Assembly (NCBI GenBank): GCA_023249375.1
Contig: JAHFCT010000021.1
Span: 1 to 61,042, forward strand
Reading direction: 5' to 3'
Source of the DNA: Gemmatimonadota bacterium
GTDB taxonomy: Bacteria > Gemmatimonadota > Gemmatimonadetes > Gemmatimonadales > Gemmatimonadaceae
Length of the DNA: 61,042 nt
A program made the translations under genes and the position numbers. Of the stretch, positions 35,219 through 44,246 are shown in pieces; position 1 is the first letter of the stretch; each line of letters begins with the position of its first letter. Below the pieces are notes generated by a model that did no database searches, was not told where the DNA came from, and worked only from the letters and a program-made list of their open reading frames with translations.

Positions 35219-37545
35219 GCGAGACGCCTCGCCTTCCGATAGGTCCACTCCGCGCCGAGGAGTCCGATCAACAGCAGGAACACGGCCGGCATATCCCAGA
35301 GGTCGAGCCGGTTCACCACCGTCACGCCGCGTTTGGTCAGCGCGATGTCATCCGCGAGACGACCAACCGTCGCCGGTGTGTAGAAGCGGCCGCCCGTTTC
35401 GTCGGCGATGCGGCGCAGCAGGTCGCCGCGCATTTCGGCACCCACGAACTCATCATCGAGATCAGCCACGCGCACCACCACGGTGTCGGCGGCACGCAGG
35501 GCGGTCCCGGCATGGGCCTCCACGCGCACGGTGTGCGCACCCAGTTCGTCGGGAGTAAACGCGCCGCGATACTCGCCGTCGCGATCGACCACCCATTCCA
35601 TCGGCACATCGCGCACCGCGCCGGACGGCGCTTCGACATGCGCCACCACCGGCGCGTCGTTGAGTCGCTGGTAGTTGCTGTCGGTGACGACGGCATGCAC
35701 TTCAACCGCGCGCCCCTTGTTCACCTGGTCCGGCGCCAGCTCAGCCTGCACGCGCCCGGGCGATTCACTGGAAATCCAACGCAGCAGCTGCCGCCAGAAG
35801 GTCTCGAACATCCGGTCATCGACGGCGATGCTCGCGTCCATCTTCCACGTCCACGAATCCTGAATGGGCAGCGCCGCCGTGAATCCGCGGCCGTAACGCT
35901 GATACGCGAGGATCGGCTGCACATAGCCACGCACCGTTTCGCCCGGCGCCCCCGCGCGTCCATCGGGCGGCGTGGCGCCGGAGACGAGCGTGACCGCGCC
36001 CGGCTTCAGCCGCCGAATCCGATTGACCGTCGTCACTGCCGGCAGCGCACGCCAGCGTTCGGCAGGTGCGGCGGCGTCGCCGAGCTGCGTGGCCGAGTGA
36101 CTGAGTCCGGCGGGGGTCAGTGTGGCGCGCAAGTCGGCGAGAAACGTGAGCGAGTCGGGCAGGGCGGTGCCCTCGATCACCACCGGCATCGCGTCGGCGA
36201 GGGGCGTGCCGGCGTAGCCGCCTTCGCCGAATGCGCGCCGCCCGCCGAGAAAAAGCACGCCGCCGCCGCGCACCGCCGCAAAGTCGGCCAGCATCTGCAG
36301 CTGGTCGCGCGTGAAGAACGACGCTTCCACGCTCCCCAGCACCACGGCGCGGTACTTGAACAGCTCGGCGCGCGACACGGGAAACCCGGCCGCCAGTTCG
36401 TTGCCGTCGTCGACGCTGAGCCTCAGGAACTTCTGGTCGGCCGTGCGCAGCAGGGTCACCAATTGCACGTTGCTGTCGGCGTCCACCGCCGCGCGCACGA
36501 AGCGCAGCTCGTAGCGCGGTTCGCCTTCGACGTAGAGGATCTTCTCGCGGCCGCCGCGTACGCGGACCAGCAGCGGCTGCGCGTTGTTCTCGGCCACCTG
36601 CTCGTGGGGCTGCGGTGCGACGCGCACGGTGAGCACGTGCAACCCCGGCTGCGTGAGCGGCACCCCCACACGCACCTGCTGTGCGTCGCCGTCGCGGGTG
36701 AACGAGACTTCGCCGTGCGCAATCACGCGTCGCTCGTCCTCCACCAGCAGCGGGAGCGTGGCCCCGCGAAAGCCGGTCTGGCGGACGCTGATATCCACGG
36801 CGAGCGCGCTGCCGGCGAGCACCTCGCGCGCGGCGTCGACGCGGCTGATCTCGACGTCGCGGCCGAAGCGTTCGGCGCCGACCCCGACGGTGAAGACCGG
36901 AATCTCCTTGCCACGGAGCGCCACCAGCTCGTCGGCGAGCGGGGCGCGCGTGTTGTCGGCGCCATCGCTCACCACCACCAACGCCGACAGCGGCACGGCG
37001 TCGAGCGACTGCCGCGCCTGCTCCATCGCGTCGGTGAGCCGCGACTCGCGCTGCGCGAACGCCAGCGTGTCGGACGACTCGAGCACGTGCGTCTCGCCGC
37101 CAAACGCAAACGTGCGCACCTGAAAGCGGCGGCGGAGCGACGCGATCACGCTGCCCCGGTCGCCCAGCATCGAGTCGCGCACAAAATCGGCCCGGCGCCG
37201 ATCGCCGCGGTCACCAATGCGCATCGAACGCGAGTCATCGAGCAGCAGCCCCACGTAATTGCGCCGCGGCACCGCTTCGCTCAGCAGGAGTATCGGGCGC
37301 GCGAGGCACAGCACCAGCACCGCGAGCGCCGCCACGCGCAGTGCGCGCAGCACCATTCGGTCGCGCGGCGTCGTCTTGCCCTGGCTGCGCCGGTAGCTGA
37401 GCACGGCAGGCGCGATGGCGGCAGCGCCGAGGACGACGATGGCGAGCACGGGCCACGGTGCACCGAGGGCAAGCTCACCCTTGGCGAATACCAGCGGACG
37501 GTACTTGAACAGGAATTCGAAGAGCGCGCGAAGCGCGTTGGACAT
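35215..37545 (-). CDS. Membrane VWA/glutamine-amidotransferase-like protein
   Basis: A 776-residue inner-membrane protein, first gene of the eight-gene operon. It has two N-terminal helices (LAIVVLGAAAIAPAVL; LRVAALAVLVLCLARPILLL), a VWA domain with MIDAS DDSRSM, and Ig-like beta regions. A central module (YRAVVLGSVEASFFTRDQ, GGGVLFLGGRRAFGEGGY) resembles class I glutamine-amidotransferase folds without an evident Cys-His-Glu triad. A C-terminal helix anchors it (LDLWDMPAVFLLLIGLLGAEWTYRKA). Its architecture parallels the BatA-like gene at 26.6 kb. The ribosome site is weak. A divergent 162-nt gap to the D-aminoacylase gene holds the operon promoter. Confidence 0.82.
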   Translation of the reverse strand: MSNALRALFEFLFKYRPLVFAKGELALGAPWPVLAIVVLGAAAIAPAVLSYRRSQGKTTPRDRMVLRALRVAALAVLVLCLARPILLLSEAVPRRNYVGLLLDDSRSMRIGDRGDRRRADFVRDSMLGDRGSVIASLRRRFQVRTFAFGGETHVLESSDTLAFAQRESRLTDAMEQARQSLDAVPLSALVVVSDGADNTRAPLADELVALRGKEIPVFTVGVGAERFGRDVEISRVDAAREVLAGSALAVDISVRQTGFRGATLPLLVEDERRVIAHGEVSFTRDGDAQQVRVGVPLTQPGLHVLTVRVAPQPHEQVAENNAQPLLVRVRGGREKILYVEGEPRYELRFVRAAVDADSNVQLVTLLRTADQKFLRLSVDDGNELAAGFPVSRAELFKYRAVVLGSVEASFFTRDQLQMLADFAAVRGGGVLFLGGRRAFGEGGYAGTPLADAMPVVIEGTALPDSLTFLADLRATLTPAGLSHSATQLGDAAAPAERWRALPAVTTVNRIRRLKPGAVTLVSGATPPDGRAGAPGETVRGYVQPILAYQRYGRGFTAALPIQDSWTWKMDASIAVDDRMFETFWRQLLRWISSESPGRVQAELAPDQVNKGRAVEVHAVVTDSNYQRLNDAPVVAHVEAPSGAVRDVPMEWVVDRDGEYRGAFTPDELGAHTVRVEAHAGTALRAADTVVVRVADLDDEFVGAEMRGDLLRRIADETGGRFYTPATVGRLADDIALTKRGVTVVNRLDLWDMPAVFLLLIGLLGAEWTYRKARRLA

Positions 37546-37707
37546 CAGCGAGACGGGGGGCGATAAGACGGGGGACGGCCTGGCCGAAGAGCGTACACCT
37601 ACTAATAGATACCACCAGCGGGAGCGCTTTGTTGGCCCGCGCGTCCGAGGTCGCACACCGGGCCGTTCTGTCGTACTCTAAGAGATCACCCTTTCTGAGC
37701 CCGCGTC

Positions 37708-39342
37708 ATGCCGTCCTCACGCCGCGATTTCCTGCTGTCTGCTTCCGCCGCTACTCTCGCCGCCTGCGCACCGGCGCTCCGCCGGACGAGCGACAAGGTT
37801 GATGTGGTCATTCGGGGCGGCACGGTCTTCGACGGATCGCTCACCGCCACCGGCATCGAGGCCGACGTCGCACTCAATGGCGGCCGCGTGGTGGCGATCG
37901 GACGGCGGCTCTCGGAATCGGGACGGCTCGAAGTCGACGCCAAGGGGCAGGCCGTGTCGCCGGGCTTCATCGACGTGCATTCGCACGGTGACGGCACGCT
38001 CTTCGCCGATCCCAACGCCGAGTCGATGATCCGGCAGGGCGTCACGACGGTGGTCGTGGGCCAGGATGGCTCATCGCGCGGGCCGCGCGCGGCGGGCGAC
38101 GACGAGAGCGACCGCGACTCGCTCAAGGCGTTCTTCGATTCCATCGACAAGATGCCGGCGGCCATCAACGTGGCGTCGATGGTCGGACTCGGCACCGTGC
38201 GCGGCGCCGTGATCGGCAACGAGAATCGCCCGGCGACGGACATTGAGCTGCAGAAAATGGTCGCCCTCGTCGAGCGCGCGCTGGCTGACGGCGCGTGCGG
38301 CGTGTCGAGTGGGCTGGAATACACGCCCGGCGCGTTCGCGCCACTGAGCGAGTTGATTGAACTGAGCAAGCCCGCGGCGAAGCGACGTCTGCCGTACAGC
38401 ACGCACATGCGCAACGAAGACGACCAGGTGGTCGAGGCGGTGGAGGAGGCGATTGCCGTGGCGCGCGGCGCGCGGTGCCCGCTGCAGATCGCGCATCTCA
38501 AGACGCAGGGACCGCGCAATTGGGGCAAGCTCGACACGATCTTCGCGAAGATCGCCGAGACGCGCGCGACGGGCATCGATGCGGCGTTCGATCGGTATCC
38601 ATACCTCGCGTACCAGACCGGGCTCTCCAACCTCTTCCCCGTCTGGGCGCGCGACGGCAAGCCCGAGGACTTCCTGCGCCGCATCGACGAACCGGCGACG
38701 GCCACGCGCATTCACGAGTACGCGGAAGAGAAGGCCGCGCTCATTGGCGGCTGGCACAACGTGCAGATCTCCGGCGTGGGCAACGCCGCGGACAAGCCGA
38801 CGGAGGGGATGCGGCTGGACGACGTGGCCAAGGCGCGCAGTCTCGCGCCGTATGACACGGCGGTGGCGCTGCTGAAGGCCAACCGCGGAAGCGTCGGGAT
38901 GGTGGGCTTCGCGATGAGCGAGGACAATCTCGAGCGCATCCTCGCGCATCCGCAGGCCATGGTCTGCTCCGACGGCGGCTCGCTGGCGGTCAGCGGACCG
39001 GCGCGGCAAGGGCATCCGCATCCGCGCGGCGCCGGCTCGTTTGCGCGCGTCCTCGGCCGCTATGTGCGCGAGCGCAAGGTGCTCACGCTCGGCGCGGCCA
39101 TTCACAAGATGAGCGCGTTGGCGGCCGAGCGGCTGCACTTTTCCGGACGCGGGCTGCTGCGTGTGGGGGCAATGGGGGACGTGGTCGTGTTCGATCCGTC
39201 GACCGTCGCGGACACGGCGTCGTTCGAGAATCCGTTCCAGTATGCGGTGGGCGTGACGGCGACGTTCGTGAACGGCTCGATGGCATTCCTGCACGGCGAA
39301 CGCGGGGCGCGGACGGGCCGCGCGGTGCGGGTGACGGCATAG
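37708..39342 (+). CDS. D-aminoacylase/N-acyl-D-amino-acid deacylase-family amidohydrolase, Tat-type export signal
   Basis: A 544-residue amidohydrolase. The N-terminus SRRDFLLSASAATLAAC is a Tat signal with possible lipobox. The metal-binding start is PGFIDVHSHGD; other family motifs are GVTTVVVGQDG, YSTHMRNED, LQIAHLKTQG, and the C-terminal MSALAAERLHFSGRGLLRVGAMGDVVVFDP. Family members hydrolyse N-acyl-D-amino acids or related cyclic amides in the periplasm. It is monocistronic and divergent from the MoxR/VWA operon. Exact substrate uncertain. Confidence 0.88.
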   Translation: MPSSRRDFLLSASAATLAACAPALRRTSDKVDVVIRGGTVFDGSLTATGIEADVALNGGRVVAIGRRLSESGRLEVDAKGQAVSPGFIDVHSHGDGTLFADPNAESMIRQGVTTVVVGQDGSSRGPRAAGDDESDRDSLKAFFDSIDKMPAAINVASMVGLGTVRGAVIGNENRPATDIELQKMVALVERALADGACGVSSGLEYTPGAFAPLSELIELSKPAAKRRLPYSTHMRNEDDQVVEAVEEAIAVARGARCPLQIAHLKTQGPRNWGKLDTIFAKIAETRATGIDAAFDRYPYLAYQTGLSNLFPVWARDGKPEDFLRRIDEPATATRIHEYAEEKAALIGGWHNVQISGVGNAADKPTEGMRLDDVAKARSLAPYDTAVALLKANRGSVGMVGFAMSEDNLERILAHPQAMVCSDGGSLAVSGPARQGHPHPRGAGSFARVLGRYVRERKVLTLGAAIHKMSALAAERLHFSGRGLLRVGAMGDVVVFDPSTVADTASFENPFQYAVGVTATFVNGSMAFLHGERGARTGRAVRVTA

Positions 39343-39389
39343 GGCGGGCACCGCGGTCGCGCCCGCGGCCGACATCTGGCGGGTTCGTA

Positions 39390-39421
39390 CAGAATGCTAT
39401 ATGCTAATACAGTGATATATC
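39390..39421 (+). promoter_or_regulatory. AT-rich promoter/operator island before the DUF2892 gene
   Basis: An AT-rich stretch in a GC-rich genome includes GCTATATGCTAATAC and the 8-bp palindrome GATATATC (39414-39421). It lies 28-60 nt before the ATG. It may combine a -10 region with an operator; the bound regulator is unknown. Confidence 0.4.
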
Positions 39422-39448
39422 GACCATCTCCCCCCTCACGAGGTACTC

Positions 39449-39640
39449 ATGTTCAAGGTCAATGAAGGAACCGTGGATCGCACCGTGCGCGTGCTGCTCG
39501 GCATTGCGCTGGTCGCCCTCGCGCTGACGAAGGGCTTCGTGTGGGGCTGGATTGGCGTGCTGCCGATTATCACCGGCTCGATCGGCTGGTGCCCGGCGTA
39601 TGTGCCATTCGGCATCAGCACGTGCAAGAAAGCGAGTTAG
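39449..39640 (+). CDS. DUF2892 (YgaP-like) small membrane protein
   Basis: A 63-residue protein with the family's opening FKVNEGTVDRTVRVLLGI, two hydrophobic segments (ALVALALTKGFVWGW; IGVLPIITGSIGWCPAY) and the terminal FGISTCKK. DUF2892 forms the membrane part of the YgaP rhodanese and occurs alone in many bacteria, where it is linked to sulfur or persulfide handling. Both cysteines of the family are present. GAGG lies upstream of the ATG. The stop codon overlaps copy 2 of the dispersed repeat. Confidence 0.9.
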   Translation: MFKVNEGTVDRTVRVLLGIALVALALTKGFVWGWIGVLPIITGSIGWCPAYVPFGISTCKKAS

Positions 39641-39700
39641 GACAGGGATCACGGATCTCGAGTTAGGATTACGACTTCGGATTGCGAATCACGATGCCCT
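39639..39700 (+). repeat. Dispersed intergenic repeat, copy 2
   Basis: The core AGGACAGGGATCACGGAT (39639-39656) begins inside the TAG stop of the DUF2892 gene. The following GGATTACGACTTCGGATTGCGAATCACGA is made of further GATTNCGA-type words, like the other two copies. Confidence 0.75.
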
Positions 39701-39750
39701 CGGCGGTTGGTGTCTCAACCGCCGGGGGCATACATTCATCCCCGCCCATT

Positions 39751-39806
39751 GTACCCCACGGTGCCTCTGCCCTTGCACCCCACCGTGTCCCTTCCCCTGC
39801 ACCCGG
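39751..39806 (+). repeat. 24-bp pyrimidine-rich tandem repeat before the dipeptidase gene
   Basis: Two imperfect 24-nt units, each of form G(T/C)ACCCCAC(G/C)GTG followed by a CT-rich part (39751-39774, 39775-39798), and a partial third unit (GCACCCGG). It ends 8 nt before the start codon, which has only a weak GGAAG site. Confidence 0.75.
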
Positions 39807-39814
39807 AAGTTCGC

Positions 39815-41080
39815 ATGCGCCGCCTTGCCGCGTTCGTCCTCGTTCTGGCTGCCGTTCCCGCCGTCGCCCAGACGCCCGATCCGTACATGGCGCGGGTCCG
39901 AAAGATCCTCGCCGTCACGCCGGTCATCGACGGGCACAATGACGTGCCATGGGAGATTCGCGAGGCCAAGGACCTGCCGCGCGATGTCGAGCACTACGAC
40001 TTGCGCACCGACCTGAAGACGCAGGACACCGACTTCGCGCGCATGAAGAAGGGCGGGCTCGGCGGACAGTTCTGGTCGATCTACATTCCCGGCGATGTGA
40101 AGGACTCGGGATACGCGCGCATCCAGCTCGAGCAGTTCGACATCGCGCGCCGCATGATCGCCAAGTACCCGGACAAGATGGTCTTCGCCAAGACCTCGGC
40201 CGATGCGCGGCGCGCCATTGCCACCGGGAAGTTTCCGTCGTTCCTTGGCCTCGAAGGCGGGCACGCCATCGAGAACTCGCTGGGCGCGCTGCGCATCTAC
40301 TACGAGCTGGGCGCGCGCTACATGACGCTCACCCACAATGTCACGCTCGACTGGGCCGACGCCGCGCTCGACAAGGCGAAGCACGGCGGGCTGACGCCGT
40401 TCGGGCGTGAAGTGGTGCACGAGATGAACCGGATGGGGATGATCGTGGACCTGTCGCACGTCTCGCCCGGCGTGATGAGCAACGTCCTCGATATTTCCGA
40501 GTCGCCCGTGATGTTCTCGCACTCGTCGTCGCGCGCGCTCGCCGACCATCCGCGCGACGTCCCCGACTCGATCCTGCTGCGCCTGAAGAAGAACAACGGC
40601 GTCGTCATGATCACGTTTGTCCGCGAGTTCGTGTCGCAGAAGTACCATGACTGGCGGGGCGCGCGCAGTGCGCGGCGGAGCGAACTCGCGATGAGCTTCG
40701 GCGGCGACACGACCCGCGTGCGCACCGCGATGGACGAGTGGCTCCGCGCTAATCCGGAACCGGTCGTCACGCTCAGCGACGCGGCGGATCACTTCGATCA
40801 CATCAAGAAACTGATTGGCGCCGATCACATTGGCGTCGGCGGCGACTTTGACGGCATGGGCAGCGAAAAGATTCAGGGGCTTGAAGACGTCTCGAAGTAC
40901 CCCGATCTGCTCGCCGAGCTGGCACGGCGCGGCTGGACCGACGACGAACTGCGCAAAGTCGCGAGCGGCAACATCCTGCGCGTGCTCGCCGATAACGAAA
41001 AGGTCGCGGCGCGCCTGCAGAAGACCCGCAAGCCGAGCACCAAGACGATTGACGAACTCGACCGCGGGCCCAAGATGTAG
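39815..41080 (+). CDS. Membrane dipeptidase (peptidase M19), exported
   Basis: A 421-residue precursor with signal peptide RRLAAFVLVLAAVPAVAQ. M19 signatures: VIDGHNDVPW (first zinc His-x-Asp), FLGLEGGHAIEN (bridging Glu), TLTHNVTLDWADA, IVDLSHVSPGVM and MFSHSSSRAL (second-site His residues), and VGGDFDGMG near the C-terminus. The family hydrolyses dipeptides with a binuclear zinc site, probably periplasmic here. The start at 39815 begins the signal peptide; the frame extends 36 codons upstream through the tandem repeat. Confidence 0.93.
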   Translation: MRRLAAFVLVLAAVPAVAQTPDPYMARVRKILAVTPVIDGHNDVPWEIREAKDLPRDVEHYDLRTDLKTQDTDFARMKKGGLGGQFWSIYIPGDVKDSGYARIQLEQFDIARRMIAKYPDKMVFAKTSADARRAIATGKFPSFLGLEGGHAIENSLGALRIYYELGARYMTLTHNVTLDWADAALDKAKHGGLTPFGREVVHEMNRMGMIVDLSHVSPGVMSNVLDISESPVMFSHSSSRALADHPRDVPDSILLRLKKNNGVVMITFVREFVSQKYHDWRGARSARRSELAMSFGGDTTRVRTAMDEWLRANPEPVVTLSDAADHFDHIKKLIGADHIGVGGDFDGMGSEKIQGLEDVSKYPDLLAELARRGWTDDELRKVASGNILRVLADNEKVAARLQKTRKPSTKTIDELDRGPKM

Positions 41081-41096
41081 CGCGGTGGCGCGCGAT

Positions 41097-41149
41097 CCGG
41101 CGCGCGAAGACCATGGTTGCTTGCGATGGCGCGCGATGGCGCGCGCCGG
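41097..41149. terminator. GC-rich inverted repeat between convergent genes
   Basis: CCGGCGCGCG (41097-41106) and CGCGCGCCGG (41140-41149) are perfectly complementary with a 33-nt loop that itself holds repeated GATGGCGCGC words. No T-run. It separates the dipeptidase gene from the convergent aminotransferase gene. Confidence 0.35.
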
Positions 41150-42244
41150 CTAACGCCCGGCGAGCACCTCGCCGACGACATCGAGCACGCGTGTGACCGT
41201 CTCGACGGTGTGATCGCCCATGTGCCCCACGCGGAACGTCGTCGCCCCAAGCTTGCCATAGCCCGACCCGACCGTGTATCCGCGCGTCTGCACCTCGGCG
41301 AGCAGGGCGCGCGTGTCGACTCCCGCCCCCACTTTTACCACGGTGACGGTCGCGCTGCGCGCGCCGGCCGGCGCCAGAATGCCGTCAACGCGGCCGCCGG
41401 CGCGCTGATGCTCCACCCACGCGTGCGTGGCCGATGCCATGGCCGCGTGGCGCGCCCAGCGACACTCGATGCCCGTGGGCCCGATGGCGGCCATCTGCGC
41501 CTCGAGCGCGTAGAAGAGCGACACGGCCGGCGTGTTCGGCGTCTGATGTTTGGCGGCGTACTCCGCGAACTCGGCGATGTCGAAGTACCGACCGCGCGCC
41601 GGCGCGTCAGTGGCCGACGCAAGATACCGGTCGCTCGCACAGCACATCGCGAGCCCCGGCGGCAGCGCGAGCGCCTTCTGCGATCCGGTGAGCACGAAAT
41701 CGAGCGCCCACGCGTCGGTCTCCACCGGTATGCCGCCCATTCCCGACACGGAGTCGATCATCGAGAACGCGCCGTTGGCATGCGCCAGCTCGGCGATTGC
41801 CTGAATGTCCTGCGAGGCGCCCGTCGACGTTTCGGAGTGCGCGGCGGTGACGGCGGCGAATCGCTTCGCGCGCAGCGCGTGCTCCACCGTCTCGAGCGGG
41901 ACGATTTCGCCGTAGGGCACTTCGAGCGACGTCACCGTGCGGCCGCAGGCGCGCGCGATGTCGGCGAAGCGCTCGGAGAACGCGCCGTTGACCAGCGAGA
42001 GGATGGGCCCCGCCGGTGCGTTGCGCACGGCGGCTTCCATGAGGCCGGTGGCCGACGAGCTGCTGATGAATACGGGGCGCGCGGTGCGGAAGACGCGGCG
42101 GAGTCCGGTGTCGCAGTTCGCGTAGACCGACTCGAACTCGGCGCTGCGATGCGACATCATCGGCCGCGTCATCGCGGCGAGGATTTCGGGCCGCACCTCC
42201 GTGGGACCCGGAAGGAAGAACGTGCCGAAGCTGGGCGTAGTCAT
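41150..42244 (-). CDS. Class V aminotransferase, probable phosphoserine aminotransferase of the serine operon
   Basis: A 364-residue PLP enzyme. The N-terminal FFLPGPTEVRPEILAAM and PMMSHRSAEF are typical of the alanine-glyoxylate/phosphoserine aminotransferase branch. The PLP lysine lies in LTGSQKALALPPG, and FRVGHMGD is near the C-terminus. It resembles the AGT-like branch more than classical SerC. The operon with serA and serB argues for 3-phosphohydroxypyruvate to phosphoserine. Serine- or alanine-glyoxylate transamination is the alternative. Last gene of the operon; its ATG overlaps the serB stop (ATGA). Confidence 0.85.
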   Translation of the reverse strand: MTTPSFGTFFLPGPTEVRPEILAAMTRPMMSHRSAEFESVYANCDTGLRRVFRTARPVFISSSSATGLMEAAVRNAPAGPILSLVNGAFSERFADIARACGRTVTSLEVPYGEIVPLETVEHALRAKRFAAVTAAHSETSTGASQDIQAIAELAHANGAFSMIDSVSGMGGIPVETDAWALDFVLTGSQKALALPPGLAMCCASDRYLASATDAPARGRYFDIAEFAEYAAKHQTPNTPAVSLFYALEAQMAAIGPTGIECRWARHAAMASATHAWVEHQRAGGRVDGILAPAGARSATVTVVKVGAGVDTRALLAEVQTRGYTVGSGYGKLGATTFRVGHMGDHTVETVTRVLDVVGEVLAGR

Positions 42245-42885
42245 GCGGAGAGCGCGTGGGAGACGAGGGCGGCGAACGAATCCAGCACGAGGGTGGCGCC
42301 GGCGACGACCGCGTCGCGGCGCACAAATCCAATGTAAGCGGCAAACGCGTCGACGGCGGGGGCCATGGCGAGATCCGTGGCCCCGTCGCCGACGGCCAGC
42401 ACGGGGCGCGGCAGCGCGAGCGCGCTCAGCAACTCGAGCTTACCCGTCTGCGTGGTGAGCGGCGACGGTGCCGCCGCGGTGAATCGGCCCTCGGCGTCGG
42501 CGAGCGGTTCGACGGCGTGCACGTGAGCGTCATCAAGGCCGAGTGCGCGCGTCATCGGAAGCAGGGCGGGGCGCAGGCCGCCGCTGATCACATGTACCGT
42601 GACGCCCGCCGCGTGCAGCGCAGCGATAGCATCTGCCGCGCCTGGAGCCACGGCCGCATCGTACGCCGCCGCGAGCGCCTCGATGTCGCCGCCCGTCGCG
42701 CCGATGACGCGCAGCCGTTCGGCGTACACCGCTTCGAGCGCGAGGTCGCCGTTCATCGCGCGGGCGGTCAGTGATTCGACGGCGCGCTGCACCGCGGCCC
42801 CGCGCCGCGCGGCGAGCCAATCGATTCCCTCGATGCCCGCAATCGTCGAGTCGGCGTCGAGCACCACGGAGGCGTAGCGCCTCAC
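42241..42885 (-). CDS. serB: Phosphoserine phosphatase (HAD family)
   Basis: A 214-residue HAD phosphatase. Motif I is LDADSTIAGIEG (DxDST, the SerB form), motif II lies in VHVISGGLRPALLP, and motif III/IV is VLAVGDGATDLAMA. The cap region starts at EGIDWLAARRG. It removes phosphate from L-phosphoserine, the last step of serine synthesis. GTG start overlaps the stop of the FAD dehydrogenase gene (GTGA), and its stop overlaps the aminotransferase start. The long frame upstream is a shadow. Confidence 0.9.
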   Translation of the reverse strand: MRRYASVVLDADSTIAGIEGIDWLAARRGAAVQRAVESLTARAMNGDLALEAVYAERLRVIGATGGDIEALAAAYDAAVAPGAADAIAALHAAGVTVHVISGGLRPALLPMTRALGLDDAHVHAVEPLADAEGRFTAAAPSPLTTQTGKLELLSALALPRPVLAVGDGATDLAMAPAVDAFAAYIGFVRRDAVVAGATLVLDSFAALVSHALSA

Positions 42886-44246
42886 AGGATGTTCCCTGGC
42901 GCCAGCCGGCCCTCGGGATCGAACTCGTGCTTGAGCGCGCGCATCAGGGCGAGCTGCCGGCCGTTGGCCTGCAACGAAAGCCACTTGGCCTTGATCTTCC
43001 CGATGCCATGCTCGGCCGCCACCGTGCCGCCCATCGCGATGATCATCCGCAGCACCTCGGCGAGTGCGCGCTCGATGGTGCGCACCTCGTCGGCGTTGCG
43101 CGCCACGAAGTTCATGTGCGGATGGCCATTGCCGAGGTGCCCGTACACCACCGGCGCCGGCACGCCGTGCGCCGCGCAGATCGTGCGCGCCTCGATGAGG
43201 GCGTGCGCCGCCAGCCTGGGCGGCACGGCCCAGTCGGTGCTCATGCGGCGTCCGCCCTGCGCCAGGTACGGCGCGGTGCGTTCGTGCATCGCGGCCGGGC
43301 AGGCGTGGCGCAGGCGGCGCGCCTCGCGCAGCGCCTGTTCGCCGTCGAAGACCCGCACGTCGCCCGCGTTGGCGCCAAACGACTCCGCGAGTGCGAGCCA
43401 CGCGTCGAGCGGCGGCTCGCCGTCGCCCGCTTCCTCGAGATACACCATCGCGCCCGCGGTTGGCGCCCACGAGGCGTCGCCCATCTCGGCGCGCACGATG
43501 CCAAACGATTCGACGTCGAAGTATTCGAGACAACGCGGCGCTACGGCCGGCGTCTCGCGGGCGGCGACGATGAACGCGAGGGCGCGGGCCTCGTCTGCGA
43601 ACGGCACGCCGAGGCCGAGCACCTGCGCCGGCACGGGGAGCAGGGCGAGCTCCGCCTCGGCGACAATGCCGATGGTCCCTTCGCTGCCGACGAACCAGTC
43701 GACGGGATCGTGGGCGAGCTGGTAGCCCACGGTGTTCTTCTCGACCAGCGGACGGCGCGCGTCATAGCGCGACCCATCAGCGAGCACCGCCGTGAGCGCG
43801 CGCACGTGGGAGCGCGTGGCGCCGTAGCGCAGGGTGCGCGGCCCCGACGCGTTGCAGGCAATCGCGCCGCCCACCGAGCTCTCCTCTTCACTGGTCGGGT
43901 CGGGGGCGAAGAACAGTCCAAACGGCGCGCAGGCGCGCTGCAGGTCGCCAATGAGCACGCCGGGCTCGACGCGCGCGGTGCGCGTGGCGGCGTCGATGTC
44001 GATGATGCGCGCCATCGCTCGCGTCGAGAGCAGCCATCCCTGCATCGCTACCGACGCGCCGGTGGTGCTCGTCTGGGCGCCGGCCGCGGTGACGCACGCG
44101 TGGTCACTCGCCGCGTGCCGCATGATCTCGACCACTTCGTCAAGCGACTCGGGGCGCGCGACGGCCTCGGGCACGCCGCGCAGGCCGGAGACGTCGCGGG
44201 CGTACGCCTCGAGCGCCGACGGGTCGCGCAGCAGGGTGGTGCTCAC
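42882..44246 (-). CDS. FAD-linked oxidase (GlcD/D-2-hydroxyacid dehydrogenase type), candidate D-2-hydroxyglutarate dehydrogenase
   Basis: A 454-residue flavoprotein. PCMH-type FAD-binding domain: VTAAGAQTSTTGASV, VEPGVLIGDLQ, and SSVGGAIACNASG. Oxidase C-terminal domain: VVYGHLGNGHPHMNF and the terminal AAEHGIGKIKAKWL...GRLAPGNIL. This class oxidises D-lactate, glycolate or D-2-hydroxyglutarate. In the middle of a serine operon the last is attractive: SerA reduces 2-oxoglutarate to D-2-hydroxyglutarate in Pseudomonas, and a matching dehydrogenase recycles it. GTG start overlaps the serA stop (GTGA). Glycolate oxidation is the alternative. Confidence 0.8.
   Translation of the reverse strand: MSTTLLRDPSALEAYARDVSGLRGVPEAVARPESLDEVVEIMRHAASDHACVTAAGAQTSTTGASVAMQGWLLSTRAMARIIDIDAATRTARVEPGVLIGDLQRACAPFGLFFAPDPTSEEESSVGGAIACNASGPRTLRYGATRSHVRALTAVLADGSRYDARRPLVEKNTVGYQLAHDPVDWFVGSEGTIGIVAEAELALLPVPAQVLGLGVPFADEARALAFIVAARETPAVAPRCLEYFDVESFGIVRAEMGDASWAPTAGAMVYLEEAGDGEPPLDAWLALAESFGANAGDVRVFDGEQALREARRLRHACPAAMHERTAPYLAQGGRRMSTDWAVPPRLAAHALIEARTICAAHGVPAPVVYGHLGNGHPHMNFVARNADEVRTIERALAEVLRMIIAMGGTVAAEHGIGKIKAKWLSLQANGRQLALMRALKHEFDPEGRLAPGNIL

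Noticed and set aside
35512-37566. A 684-codon open frame antisense to the VWA/amidotransferase-like gene.
   Set aside because: Same reason: codon-shadow composition and full overlap with a recognisable membrane protein gene.
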